Part shown: positions 18,457 through 27,161 of the stretch, piece by piece
How positions within the stretch are numbered: position 1 is the first letter of the stretch
Layout of the letters: each line of letters begins with the position of its first letter
NCBI RefSeq assembly: GCF_000803645.1
Contig: NZ_CP009122.1
Location: 2,270,501-2,334,500, forward strand
Direction of reading: 5' to 3'
Length of the DNA stretch: 64,000 nt
Source: Sphingopyxis fribergensis
GTDB lineage: Bacteria; Pseudomonadota; Alphaproteobacteria; Sphingomonadales; Sphingomonadaceae
Position numbers and translations under genes: made by a program
The notes under the pieces: model-generated
Seen by the model: only the letters and a program-made list of their open reading frames with translations
What the model was told of the DNA's origin: nothing
Databases searched by the model: none

Positions 18457-18488
18457 TTGACTCCGTACTATGGTACGGACGCTATATG
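18457..18488 (+). promoter_or_regulatory. MerR-type promoter/operator for the glutaredoxin-MauE gene
   Basis: TTGACT (-35, 18457-18462) and TATATG (-10, 18483-18488) are separated by 20 bases, the stretched spacing typical of MerR-activated promoters. Between them lies a perfect dyad TCCGTAC-TATG-GTACGGA (18462-18479), the expected MerR dimer site. The predicted transcript start falls about at the ATG at 18495. Confidence 0.8.
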
Positions 18489-18494
18489 GGGCGC

Positions 18495-19232
18495 ATGAAA
18501 AGCCAAGCAACCCTCCATCGCATGGTCATGCCGGGGCACACCTGCCCCTATGGCCTCAAATCGAAACATCTGCTGGAAAGCCGCGGTTTCATAGTCGACG
18601 ACCGCTGGCTGACGACGCGCGAGGAGGTCGACGCGTTCAAGGCCGAGCATGGCGTCAAGACGACGCCGCAGACCTTCATCGACGGCGTGCGGATCGGCGG
18701 CCATGACGATCTGCGCCACCATTTCGGCCTGAGGGTCGCCGACCCCGACGCGACGAGCTATACGCCGGTGATCGCGCTCTTCGCGATGACCGCGCTGATG
18801 GCGCTCGCGGCGAGCTTCGCGGTTGACGGCAGCGTCTTCACCCTCCGCGCCGCCGAATGGTTCATCTCGTTCAGCATGATCGTGCTCGCGCTGCTCAAAC
18901 TGCAGGACGTCGACAAATTCGCGACGATGTTCCTGAACTACGACCTGCTCGCCAAACGCTGGGTGCCTTATGCGAGCCTCTATCCCTTTGCCGAAGGGCT
19001 TGCCGGCGTGCTGATGACGGCGCACGCCCTGCCCTGGCTCTCTATCCCGCTTGCGCTCGTCATCGGCGGCATAGGCGCGGTGTCGGTGTTCAAGGCGGTC
19101 TATATCGACAAGCGCGACATCAAATGCGCCTGCGTCGGCGGCAGCAGCAAGGTGCCCTTGGGCTTCGTCTCGCTCACCGAAAATCTGATGATGGTCGCGA
19201 TGGCGCTGTGGATGGCGTCGATGTGGTTCTGA
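18495..19232 (+). CDS. Glutaredoxin domain fused to MauE-like membrane protein
   Basis: A 245-residue fusion. Residues about 10-80 form a glutaredoxin-like domain with a monothiol-type site TCPYGLKS and the cis-Pro loop TTPQTFIDGVRIGGHDDL. The rest is a four- to five-helix MauE/DoxX-type membrane domain with a conserved cytoplasmic or periplasmic pair CACVGGSSKVPLG. Proteins of this build are thought to handle thiol redox at the inner membrane. The start is uncertain: ATG 18495 coincides with the predicted transcript start (leaderless), while ATGs at 18522 and 18528 are alternatives. It is divergent from its likely MerR regulator. Confidence 0.85.
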   Translation: MKSQATLHRMVMPGHTCPYGLKSKHLLESRGFIVDDRWLTTREEVDAFKAEHGVKTTPQTFIDGVRIGGHDDLRHHFGLRVADPDATSYTPVIALFAMTALMALAASFAVDGSVFTLRAAEWFISFSMIVLALLKLQDVDKFATMFLNYDLLAKRWVPYASLYPFAEGLAGVLMTAHALPWLSIPLALVIGGIGAVSVFKAVYIDKRDIKCACVGGSSKVPLGFVSLTENLMMVAMALWMASMWF

Positions 19233-19309
19233 TCCCCTCCCGCATCGGTCATTGATGAAACATAGGACTGGGCTATCAGGGGCTTCGAATCGCCCCACGG
19301 AGCCCAGCC

Positions 19310-20878
19310 ATGTTCAACCGTCGCCATTTCCTCGCCGGGGCCACCCTCGCCGGCCTAGCCGCCCCTGCGATCCTGCGCGCCGAGGGCGGTATTTTCCGCG
19401 AATTCCCGTTCAGCCTCGGCGTCGCGGCGGGCGATCCGGCGAGCGACGGCTTCGTCATCTGGACGCGCCTCGCCCCCGACCCGATGGAACGCCACGGGGG
19501 GATGCCGCTGGCGAATTTCCCGGTCGACTGGGAGGTCGCGAGCGACAGCGGCTTTCGCGACGTCGTCGCCAAGGGGACCGAGCTTGCACGCCCCGAACTG
19601 GCGCACAGCGTGCATGTCGAGGTCGCGGGGCTCCAGTCCGACCGGCCCTATTATTACCGCTTCACCGCGGGCGGCGAGCGCAGCCTGCGCGGCCGCGCGC
19701 GTACCCTGCCCGCTCCGGGCGCCAAGGCCGATGCGCTGAAATTCGGTGTCGCCGGGTGCCAGCATTTCGAGGCGGGTTTCTTCGGCGCCTATCGCCATCT
19801 CGCGCGCGAAGATCTCGCCTTCGTCTATCATTATGGCGACTTCATCTATGAATATAGCGAGGATTATCTGTTCAACACCGGGCTGCCGACGCGGCCGGTG
19901 CGCAAACACGCCTTCCGCGCGCTTGTCGACGTCACCGATTTCCGCAATGCCTATGCGCAGCAGCTTGGTGATATCGACTTGCAGGCGGCGCGCTGCACCC
20001 ACGCCTTCCTGTCGAGCTTCGACGATCACGAGATCCGCAACGACTGGGTGTCGGACATCGACAACTGGAAGCTCGGGCTCGAGGTCAATGATCCCGAAGC
20101 CGCATCGCCCGAAGTTTTCATGCTGAAGAAGCAGGCGGCGATGCAGGCGTGGTACGAGCACATGCCCGTGCGCAAGGCACTGCTGCCACGCGGCGGCATG
20201 GTCGCGATGAACCGCGAGTTTCGTTACGGCGACCTGATGGCAATGCAATTGCTCGACACGCGGCAATATCGCGATGACCAGCCGTGCGACGATGGCTTCA
20301 AGCCCGCCTGCCCCGGCGTATTCGACAAAAATGCGCAGGTACTTGGCAAGGCGCAGGAAGAATGGCTCGGCCGCAATCTGGCCAAGGGTGGCGCCACCTG
20401 GAATGCCTTTGCGCAGCAGGTCACGATGATGTCGCTCGACCGGCGGCGGAAAGCCGACGAACCTGAGAAGATCGTCAATCTCGACAGCTGGGCGGGTTAT
20501 GAAGCGCCGCGCGAGCGGATCCTGTCGCGCATGGCGGGGCTCAAGAACAATGTCGTGCTGACCGGCGACGAGCATCAGAATTTCTGCGGCGACCTGGTGA
20601 CCAAAGACAAGGTCGTCGGCGCCGAATTTGTCGCGACATCGATTTCGTCGGGCGGCGACGGAAGCGACAAGCGCAACGGTACCGACCTGTTTTTAAGCCA
20701 GAACCCCGAACTCAAATTTGCGAACGACCAGCGCGGCTACATCGTGTGCGAAGTGGGTCGCGAGGCGTGGCAGACGCATTTCATGGTGGTCGACAAGGTG
20801 ACGACGCCGGTGAACAATCTGTCGAAGCGCGCGACGGGCGTGGTCGAGCGCGACGTCGCTGGGATCAAGATGGCGTGA
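19310..20878 (+). CDS. phoD: PhoD-family alkaline phosphatase
   Basis: A 522-residue exported phosphodiesterase/alkaline phosphatase D. A Tat signal (FNRRHFLAGATLAGLA) is followed by the N-terminal beta domain (FPFSLGVAAGDPASDGFVIW) and the metallophosphatase core: FGVAGCQHFEAGF, VYHYGDFIYEY, SFDDHEIRNDW, and GDEHQNF near the C terminus. These supply ligands for the Fe/Ca centre. It releases phosphate from diesters in the periplasm. A half-site resembling a PHO box (CGGTCAT, 19246-19252) precedes it. The next gene, 42 bases downstream, is another phosphatase-fold enzyme. Confidence 0.93.
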   Translation: MFNRRHFLAGATLAGLAAPAILRAEGGIFREFPFSLGVAAGDPASDGFVIWTRLAPDPMERHGGMPLANFPVDWEVASDSGFRDVVAKGTELARPELAHSVHVEVAGLQSDRPYYYRFTAGGERSLRGRARTLPAPGAKADALKFGVAGCQHFEAGFFGAYRHLAREDLAFVYHYGDFIYEYSEDYLFNTGLPTRPVRKHAFRALVDVTDFRNAYAQQLGDIDLQAARCTHAFLSSFDDHEIRNDWVSDIDNWKLGLEVNDPEAASPEVFMLKKQAAMQAWYEHMPVRKALLPRGGMVAMNREFRYGDLMAMQLLDTRQYRDDQPCDDGFKPACPGVFDKNAQVLGKAQEEWLGRNLAKGGATWNAFAQQVTMMSLDRRRKADEPEKIVNLDSWAGYEAPRERILSRMAGLKNNVVLTGDEHQNFCGDLVTKDKVVGAEFVATSISSGGDGSDKRNGTDLFLSQNPELKFANDQRGYIVCEVGREAWQTHFMVVDKVTTPVNNLSKRATGVVERDVAGIKMA

Positions 20879-20879
20879 C

Positions 20880-20897
20880 GTGTCTCCGGACGGTCAC
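20880..20897 (+). promoter_or_regulatory. PHO-box-like site upstream of the pyrophosphatase-like gene
   Basis: GTGTCTC-CGGA-CGGTCAC has the seven-four-seven architecture of a PhoB site. The second half matches CTGTCAC at six of seven positions and the first at four of seven. It lies 24 bases ahead of the ATG at 20921, inside the short gap after phoD. That is close for a PhoB activator site, so it could instead reflect chance. Confidence 0.4.
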
Positions 20898-20920
20898 ATA
20901 AGCGCCATAGCGGAGCGCGC

Positions 20921-22117
20921 ATGAACCGCATCCTTTCGCTGTTGCTCGCCCTCTTCCTTCCCCTCGCCGCACAGGCGCAGGAAGGAAGCGAACGCAAGCC
21001 CGTGACGATCCTGATCTCGATCGACGGTTTTCGGGCCGACTATCTCGATCGCGGCATTACGCCGAACCTGTCGCGGCTCGCCGCCGAAGGCTCGCGCGGC
21101 AAACTGCGGCCGTCCTTCCCGACGAAGACCTTTCCGAACCATTACGCCATCGTCACCGGCAAGCGCCCCGACAACAACGGCATCACCGGCAACAATATGA
21201 TCGACCCGCGGCGCCCGGGGGTGAAATTCAGCCTTGGCGATCCGAAGCAATCGCTCGACCCCTTCTGGTGGGACGAGGCCGAACCCGCGTGGATCACCGC
21301 AGGCAAGGCAGGCGTGCGCAGCGCGACGATGTTCTGGCCGGGGAGCGAGGTCGCGATCCACGAAAACCGGCCGCCCGACTGGATGCGCTACGACGAGAAT
21401 GTCGGCTATGCGCAGCGCGTCAACACGGTGCTCGACTGGATGCGCCGCCCCGCCGAGATTCGTCCCGCCTTTGTCACGCTCTATTTCGAGGCGGTCGACG
21501 ATGCGGGGCATAAATTCGGCCCCGACAGCGCCGAGGTCAACGCCGCGATCGCCGCGGTCGATGGGCGGATCGGCGAACTCGTCGCGGGCCTCGCCGCGAT
21601 GGGCCAGCCCGTCCAACTCCTCGTCGTCGCCGACCATGGCATGCGCGCGATCGACGAAAGCCGCGTAATCCAACTCGCCGACCTGATCGACCTCCCCAGC
21701 ATCGTTGCGGTCGAAACAGGCCCCTATGCCGCGATCGAGCCCACCGCGGGCACCGACGACCGCGTGTACAAGGCGCTGCTGAAGCCGCACGAGCACATGG
21801 CTTGTAACCGCCGCGAGGAGCTGCCGAAGCGGCTGCACTACGGACAAAACCCGCGCGTCGCGGCGATCATCTGTATCGCCGAGCCCGGCTGGTCGATCCT
21901 GGCAGGCACCCCGACCTGGCCCGTCAAAGGCGGTGCCCACGGCTATGACAATCAGGATACCGAGATGCTCGCGCTGTTCGTCGCAAGCGGAACCGGACTC
22001 AAAGGCGACGTTGGCGTCGTGGACAATATCGAGGTCTACCCTTTGCTGATGCGGCTTATCGGTGTGACGCCGCTGCCGAACGACGCGGCGGGGGACCTCG
22101 CCAAGCGCCTGCCCTGA
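20921..22117 (+). CDS. Ectonucleotide pyrophosphatase/phosphodiesterase family protein
   Basis: A 398-residue alkaline-phosphatase-superfamily enzyme of the ENPP type with a signal peptide (residues 1-20, ending AQAQE). Metal and nucleophile motifs are ILISIDGFRADYLDRG, the Thr nucleophile in FPTKTFPNHYAIVTG, DDAGHKFGP, VVADHGM and the late KGGAHGYDNQ. The family hydrolyses nucleotide or phospholipid phosphodiester bonds outside the cytoplasm. It follows phoD closely and may be cotranscribed with it. The stop abuts the stop of a convergent gene with no gap (TGATCA). Confidence 0.93.
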   Translation: MNRILSLLLALFLPLAAQAQEGSERKPVTILISIDGFRADYLDRGITPNLSRLAAEGSRGKLRPSFPTKTFPNHYAIVTGKRPDNNGITGNNMIDPRRPGVKFSLGDPKQSLDPFWWDEAEPAWITAGKAGVRSATMFWPGSEVAIHENRPPDWMRYDENVGYAQRVNTVLDWMRRPAEIRPAFVTLYFEAVDDAGHKFGPDSAEVNAAIAAVDGRIGELVAGLAAMGQPVQLLVVADHGMRAIDESRVIQLADLIDLPSIVAVETGPYAAIEPTAGTDDRVYKALLKPHEHMACNRREELPKRLHYGQNPRVAAIICIAEPGWSILAGTPTWPVKGGAHGYDNQDTEMLALFVASGTGLKGDVGVVDNIEVYPLLMRLIGVTPLPNDAAGDLAKRLP

Positions 22118-22648
22118 TCAGTCGCGCAGCACCGCCATTGCATGGATCGAAGCGGTCGGCGCATTGACGATCTGAAGCTGGTAGCGCCCCTGCGTGACGT
22201 CATATTCGACCATTTTGCGAATGCCCGAGCAGGCGGGGCCATGGCCGTGCGCGAGTGATTTCACGACCGCGCCGTCGCGGATGAGGTCGATCCACGCGCC
22301 CGCGTCGAGCGCGACGATCAGTCGACCCGGCTTTTTCACCTCGATCGGAATCATTCCGCCGAATTTAAAGACGTCGGGTTTGCGTTCGGGAGCGATCCCA
22401 TAGCGCAGGCTTTCGAATTTATGCAGTGGCAGCGCGGTGCGTGCCGGGCCGAGCGGCGACCAATCGGCACCGAGGTCGTCGCCATAAGCGTAGATGGTCT
22501 TGCTCGACGCGTTACGCGCCCAATCGGCGATTTCGGGCGACAGAGCGGGCGCAGCCAGACAGGCCGTTTCCGACTTTTCAGCCGGTGCCGCCGACGCGGT
22601 TACGGGTGATAATGCGGCCATCGAAATGGCGATGATCCGAACCCGCAT
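22118..22648 (-). CDS. Exported hypothetical protein
   Basis: A 176-residue protein with a signal peptide (residues 1-20, ending ASAAP) and a soluble domain I do not recognise. Two Cys (ETACLAAPAL and GPACSGIRKM) could pair in the periplasm. The middle is beta-rich (FGGMIPIEVKKPGRLIVALD). A strong Shine-Dalgarno (GGGAGGAAATAGG) sets the ATG at 22648 and overlaps the mutL stop region, so it is probably read from the mutL transcript. Confidence 0.75.
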   Translation of the reverse strand: MRVRIIAISMAALSPVTASAAPAEKSETACLAAPALSPEIADWARNASSKTIYAYGDDLGADWSPLGPARTALPLHKFESLRYGIAPERKPDVFKFGGMIPIEVKKPGRLIVALDAGAWIDLIRDGAVVKSLAHGHGPACSGIRKMVEYDVTQGRYQLQIVNAPTASIHAMAVLRD

Positions 22649-22649
22649 C

Positions 22650-24473
22650 CTATTTCCTCCCAAATAGTTTCTCGACATCGTCCATCTGCAATTTCACCCA
22701 CGTCGGGCGGCCATGATTACACTGCCCCGAATGCGGTGTGACCTCCATTGTGCGGAGCAGCGCGTTCATTTCGGGGACGCTTAGCGTGCGCCCTGCTCGC
22801 ACCGAGCCGTGGCAGGCCATTGTCGCGGCGACGAGTTCGAGCCTCTCGCTGAGGCCCAATGCGGCGTCGCAACCCGCGAGATCGTCGGCGATGTCGGTCA
22901 CGAGTTTGCGGCAATCGATCGCGCCGAGCATCGCCGGGGTGGCGCGGACCACCACCGCGGCGGGGCCGAAGCGTTCGATCTCGACACCGAGCGCGGCGAG
23001 TTGCGGCGCCGCAGCTTCGAGCCGGTCGCATGCGGGCTCATCGAGTTCGACGACTTCGGGAAGCAACAGTCCCTGCGAAGGCACCGCCTGCCCACCCATG
23101 CCGCGGCGGAGCTCCTCGAGCACGAGGCGTTCGTGCGCGGCGTGCTGGTCGACGATGACCAGCCCATCCTCGGCCTCCGCGACGATATAGGTCTTCGCGA
23201 TCTGGCCGCGCGCGATGCCGAGCGGGTGCACCTCGGCCTCTGGCACCGGCGCCGTCGCGGCTTCGGCGCGGCCCATCGGTAGTGCATCGCGCGGCGGGGT
23301 AAAATCGACGATGCGGTCGTGCAGCAAGGCCGTTGTCGCCGCATCGCCTTCAGCGCCGAACAGATGCGTCGCGGGGGCGTGGGGGTAGGGATAATGCGCG
23401 GCGAACAAGGTCGGCACGGGAGGCTGCGGGGCAACTGGCTCCCGCTGCCACGCCGCAAGCGCCGCTTCGGCGGGGCGCTGGACGCTGCGGAAACCATGTT
23501 CGTCGAGCGCGCGGCGGAGGCCGCCGACGATCATACCGCGAATGAGCTGCGGATCGCGGAATCGCACCTCGGTCTTCGCGGGATGGACATTCACGTCGAC
23601 CTCGCTCGTCGGGACGTCGAGGAACAGGGCCACGACCGGATGGCGGTCGCGCGCGAGCAGGTCGGCATAGGCGCCGCGCAGCGCGCCGACGAGCAGCCGG
23701 TCCTTCACCGGGCGTCCGTTGACGAACAGATATTGATGGTCGGCGATGCCGCGGTTGTAGGTCGGCAGGCTGATCACGCCGCCCAAATGCACGTCGCCGC
23801 GATCGATATCGACGCCGATGCTGTTGGCGGCGAGATCGCGCTGCGTCAGCGCGGCAACGCGCGTCAACTGATCCTGTCCACCCTGCACGTCGAGCACGCG
23901 GCGTCCGTCATGCTCGACGGTGAAGCCCACATCGGGCCGAGCCATCGCGAGGCGCTTCACGACGTCCAGGCACGCGGCATATTCGCTACGTCCGCTACGC
24001 AGGAATTTGCGCCGTGCGGGCACGCGCGCGAACAGGTCCTCGACCAGCACCCGGGTGCCCTTCCCGAGCGCCGCAGGCCCTTCGGCCGCAACGGCGCCAT
24101 TGTCGACGACGCGCTTCCATCCGTCGCCGCCCGGCACGCGGCTTTCGAGCGTAAGCCGCGCAACGCTCGCGATCGACGGCAGCGCCTCGCCACGGAAACC
24201 TAGCGTCGTGACATCCTCGATCGCGTCATCGGGCAGCTTCGACGTCGCATGGCGTTCGAGCGCGAGCGCCATGTCGGCGGCGGTCATTCCGCACCCGTCG
24301 TCCTCGACTTCAAGCCGCGAAATCCCGCCTTCGGCGATTCGGACCGAAATGCGAGTCGAACCGGCGTCGATCGCATTTTCAACCAGTTCCTTTAGCGCCG
24401 CGGCAGGTCTTTCAACCACTTCACCGGCTGCGATCCGATTTACTAGCTTTTCCGGCAGGCGACGTATTGACAT
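22650..24473 (-). CDS. mutL: DNA mismatch repair protein MutL
   Basis: A 607-residue MutL. The N-terminal GHKL ATPase shows EVVERPAAALKELVENAIDA, DDGCGM and TLGFRGEALPSI. The C-terminal dimerisation domain includes VDQHAAHERLVLEEL, matching the DQHA(x)2E(x)4E endonuclease motif, and CNHGRPTW near the end. This is consistent with the MutH-independent, nicking type of mismatch repair. The ATG at 24473 is preceded by AGGAG. mutL lies divergent from mreB, with about 190 bases between the starts. Confidence 0.97.
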   Translation of the reverse strand: MSIRRLPEKLVNRIAAGEVVERPAAALKELVENAIDAGSTRISVRIAEGGISRLEVEDDGCGMTAADMALALERHATSKLPDDAIEDVTTLGFRGEALPSIASVARLTLESRVPGGDGWKRVVDNGAVAAEGPAALGKGTRVLVEDLFARVPARRKFLRSGRSEYAACLDVVKRLAMARPDVGFTVEHDGRRVLDVQGGQDQLTRVAALTQRDLAANSIGVDIDRGDVHLGGVISLPTYNRGIADHQYLFVNGRPVKDRLLVGALRGAYADLLARDRHPVVALFLDVPTSEVDVNVHPAKTEVRFRDPQLIRGMIVGGLRRALDEHGFRSVQRPAEAALAAWQREPVAPQPPVPTLFAAHYPYPHAPATHLFGAEGDAATTALLHDRIVDFTPPRDALPMGRAEAATAPVPEAEVHPLGIARGQIAKTYIVAEAEDGLVIVDQHAAHERLVLEELRRGMGGQAVPSQGLLLPEVVELDEPACDRLEAAAPQLAALGVEIERFGPAAVVVRATPAMLGAIDCRKLVTDIADDLAGCDAALGLSERLELVAATMACHGSVRAGRTLSVPEMNALLRTMEVTPHSGQCNHGRPTWVKLQMDDVEKLFGRK

Positions 24474-24650
24474 GGCCGCTCTCCTAGCGCAGTCGAACGC
24501 AAATCGCGACCCATCCGCACAGCCCTGATCATTTTGTCCAGCCGCCCCAAAAGGAAGAGCCGGAATCTCCCCCTGATTGTAGCTGTCGCCGGCCGGGCGC
24601 ACGGATAAATCACGACAGGGGCGTGTCCGTCAGGGGCACGGCTTCGATGA

Positions 24651-25712
<1,062 letters not shown>

Positions 25713-25728
25713 TCGGCGAAACTGACTA

Positions 25729-26637
25729 ATGGTTCGCCCGGCACATCGACGTCCGGGACAATCCCGAAAGGCCCAGTACAGCCTGTTCGTTGCCTATGTC
25801 ATTGCAGTGACAGGGGCGGTGGCGGGCTTGTTGCTGGCGGTCCTGTCGGTCGCTGATCCCATCGGTTTCGCCCAGTTGCGTGTGGCGAGCCAGGAAATCA
25901 CCGCGCCCATCGCGCGGGGATCGCGGTCGATCATCGGGTCGATTTCGGGAATCGACGACACCGTCGGCGCCTATGTCAGCGCGGGCACGCAGAACCGGCG
26001 GCTGCGCAAGGAACTCGCCGACACGCGGCGCGAACTCGTCGCGACCAGTTCGCTTCAGGAAGAAAACCGCCAACTGAAGGCGCTTCTGAAGCTGCAGGAA
26101 ACCGACAAGACCGCGCTCGCCAACGGCTATCTGCTCACCTCGACCTCGACGAGCAGCAAGCGCATCGCGCTGCTCAGCATCGGACGCAACCTCGGCGTCG
26201 CAGTGGGTCAGCCGGTGCGCGGCGCCGACGGCTTGATCGGCCGCGTGCTCGGAGCCGGCCCTTCGGTGTCGCAGGTTCTGCTGCTCACCGACGTCGACAA
26301 TATCGTCCCCGTCCGCCGCGCGCGCGATGGTCTGCCCGCGCTCGCCAGCGGCCGCGGCAACGGCGATCTCGACATCCGCACGCTCAACATCGCGAACAAT
26401 CCGTTCAAGCCCGGCGATATCCTCGTCACCTCGGGCACCGGTGGGCTCTATCCGCCGAATATCCCGGTCGCGATCGTCGTGCGGCGGCAGGACGATGGCG
26501 CGCTCGCCCGCCCGCTCGCCGATCCGGGCAAGGTCGATGCGGTGTCGGTGCTGCGCCCCTATACCCCCGACAATATCGAAGCGCGGGGCCTTCCCGGCCC
26601 CGCAACGCCGCCACCCGCCCCTACCGGCGCGCCATGA
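25729..26637 (+). CDS. mreC: Rod shape-determining protein MreC
   Basis: A 302-residue bitopic protein: a short basic cytoplasmic N terminus, one membrane helix (about residues 21-44), a coiled coil (RLRKELADTRRELVATSSLQ onward) and the periplasmic double-barrel domain with GVAVGQPVRGADGLIGRVL and GDILVTSGTGGLYPP. MreC contacts PBP2 and MreD in the elongasome. It ends with a Pro-rich tail and overlaps mreD by four bases. Confidence 0.95.
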   Translation: MVRPAHRRPGQSRKAQYSLFVAYVIAVTGAVAGLLLAVLSVADPIGFAQLRVASQEITAPIARGSRSIIGSISGIDDTVGAYVSAGTQNRRLRKELADTRRELVATSSLQEENRQLKALLKLQETDKTALANGYLLTSTSTSSKRIALLSIGRNLGVAVGQPVRGADGLIGRVLGAGPSVSQVLLLTDVDNIVPVRRARDGLPALASGRGNGDLDIRTLNIANNPFKPGDILVTSGTGGLYPPNIPVAIVVRRQDDGALARPLADPGKVDAVSVLRPYTPDNIEARGLPGPATPPPAPTGAP

Positions 26638-27155
26638 ACCAGAAGGGTCCGCGCCTCGGCGAACCGGCATCGCTGTGGCGAATGCGCTTCGTGCCGATCG
26701 CGAGCGTGATGTTCGCCTCGGCCTTGCCGCTGATGCTGCCGCTGATCGCAAACTCGCCGGTGCTGCCGCCGCTCGGACTGCTGTTTTTCCTGTGCTGGCA
26801 ATTGCTGCGTGCCGAAATGTGGCCGGTGTGGATCGGCCTGCCGCTTGGCCTCTGGGACGATTTGTTCAGCGGGGCGCCGATCGGTACCGCGATGGGGCTG
26901 TGGACGGTAGCCAGCATCGCAATCGCCTATTCGTCGCAGCGCATCTATTGGCGCGGCTTTTTCCACGACTGGGCGATTGCCGCGGCGTCGGTCGCGATGA
27001 TCCAGTCACTCGCCGCGCTGATCACCCATCCGCACGCCGCGACCGGCCGCGTCCTCGGCCTTGTCGTGCCGCAAATTATCATTTCCACGCTGCTGGTGCC
27101 GCTTTTCATGCGTTTGACCGGCATGTTTGACAATTTCCGCTTGAGGCGCCGATAA
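26634..27155 (+). CDS. mreD: Rod shape-determining protein MreD
   Basis: A 173-residue polytopic protein with about five hydrophobic helices and the characteristic mid-segment PVWIGLPLGLWDDLFSGAPI, the conserved feature of MreD. It is part of the elongasome with MreC and RodA. The ATG overlaps the mreC stop (ATGA), and mrdA begins six bases after its stop. Confidence 0.9.
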   Translation: MNQKGPRLGEPASLWRMRFVPIASVMFASALPLMLPLIANSPVLPPLGLLFFLCWQLLRAEMWPVWIGLPLGLWDDLFSGAPIGTAMGLWTVASIAIAYSSQRIYWRGFFHDWAIAAASVAMIQSLAALITHPHAATGRVLGLVVPQIIISTLLVPLFMRLTGMFDNFRLRRR

Positions 27156-27161
27156 TCCCCA

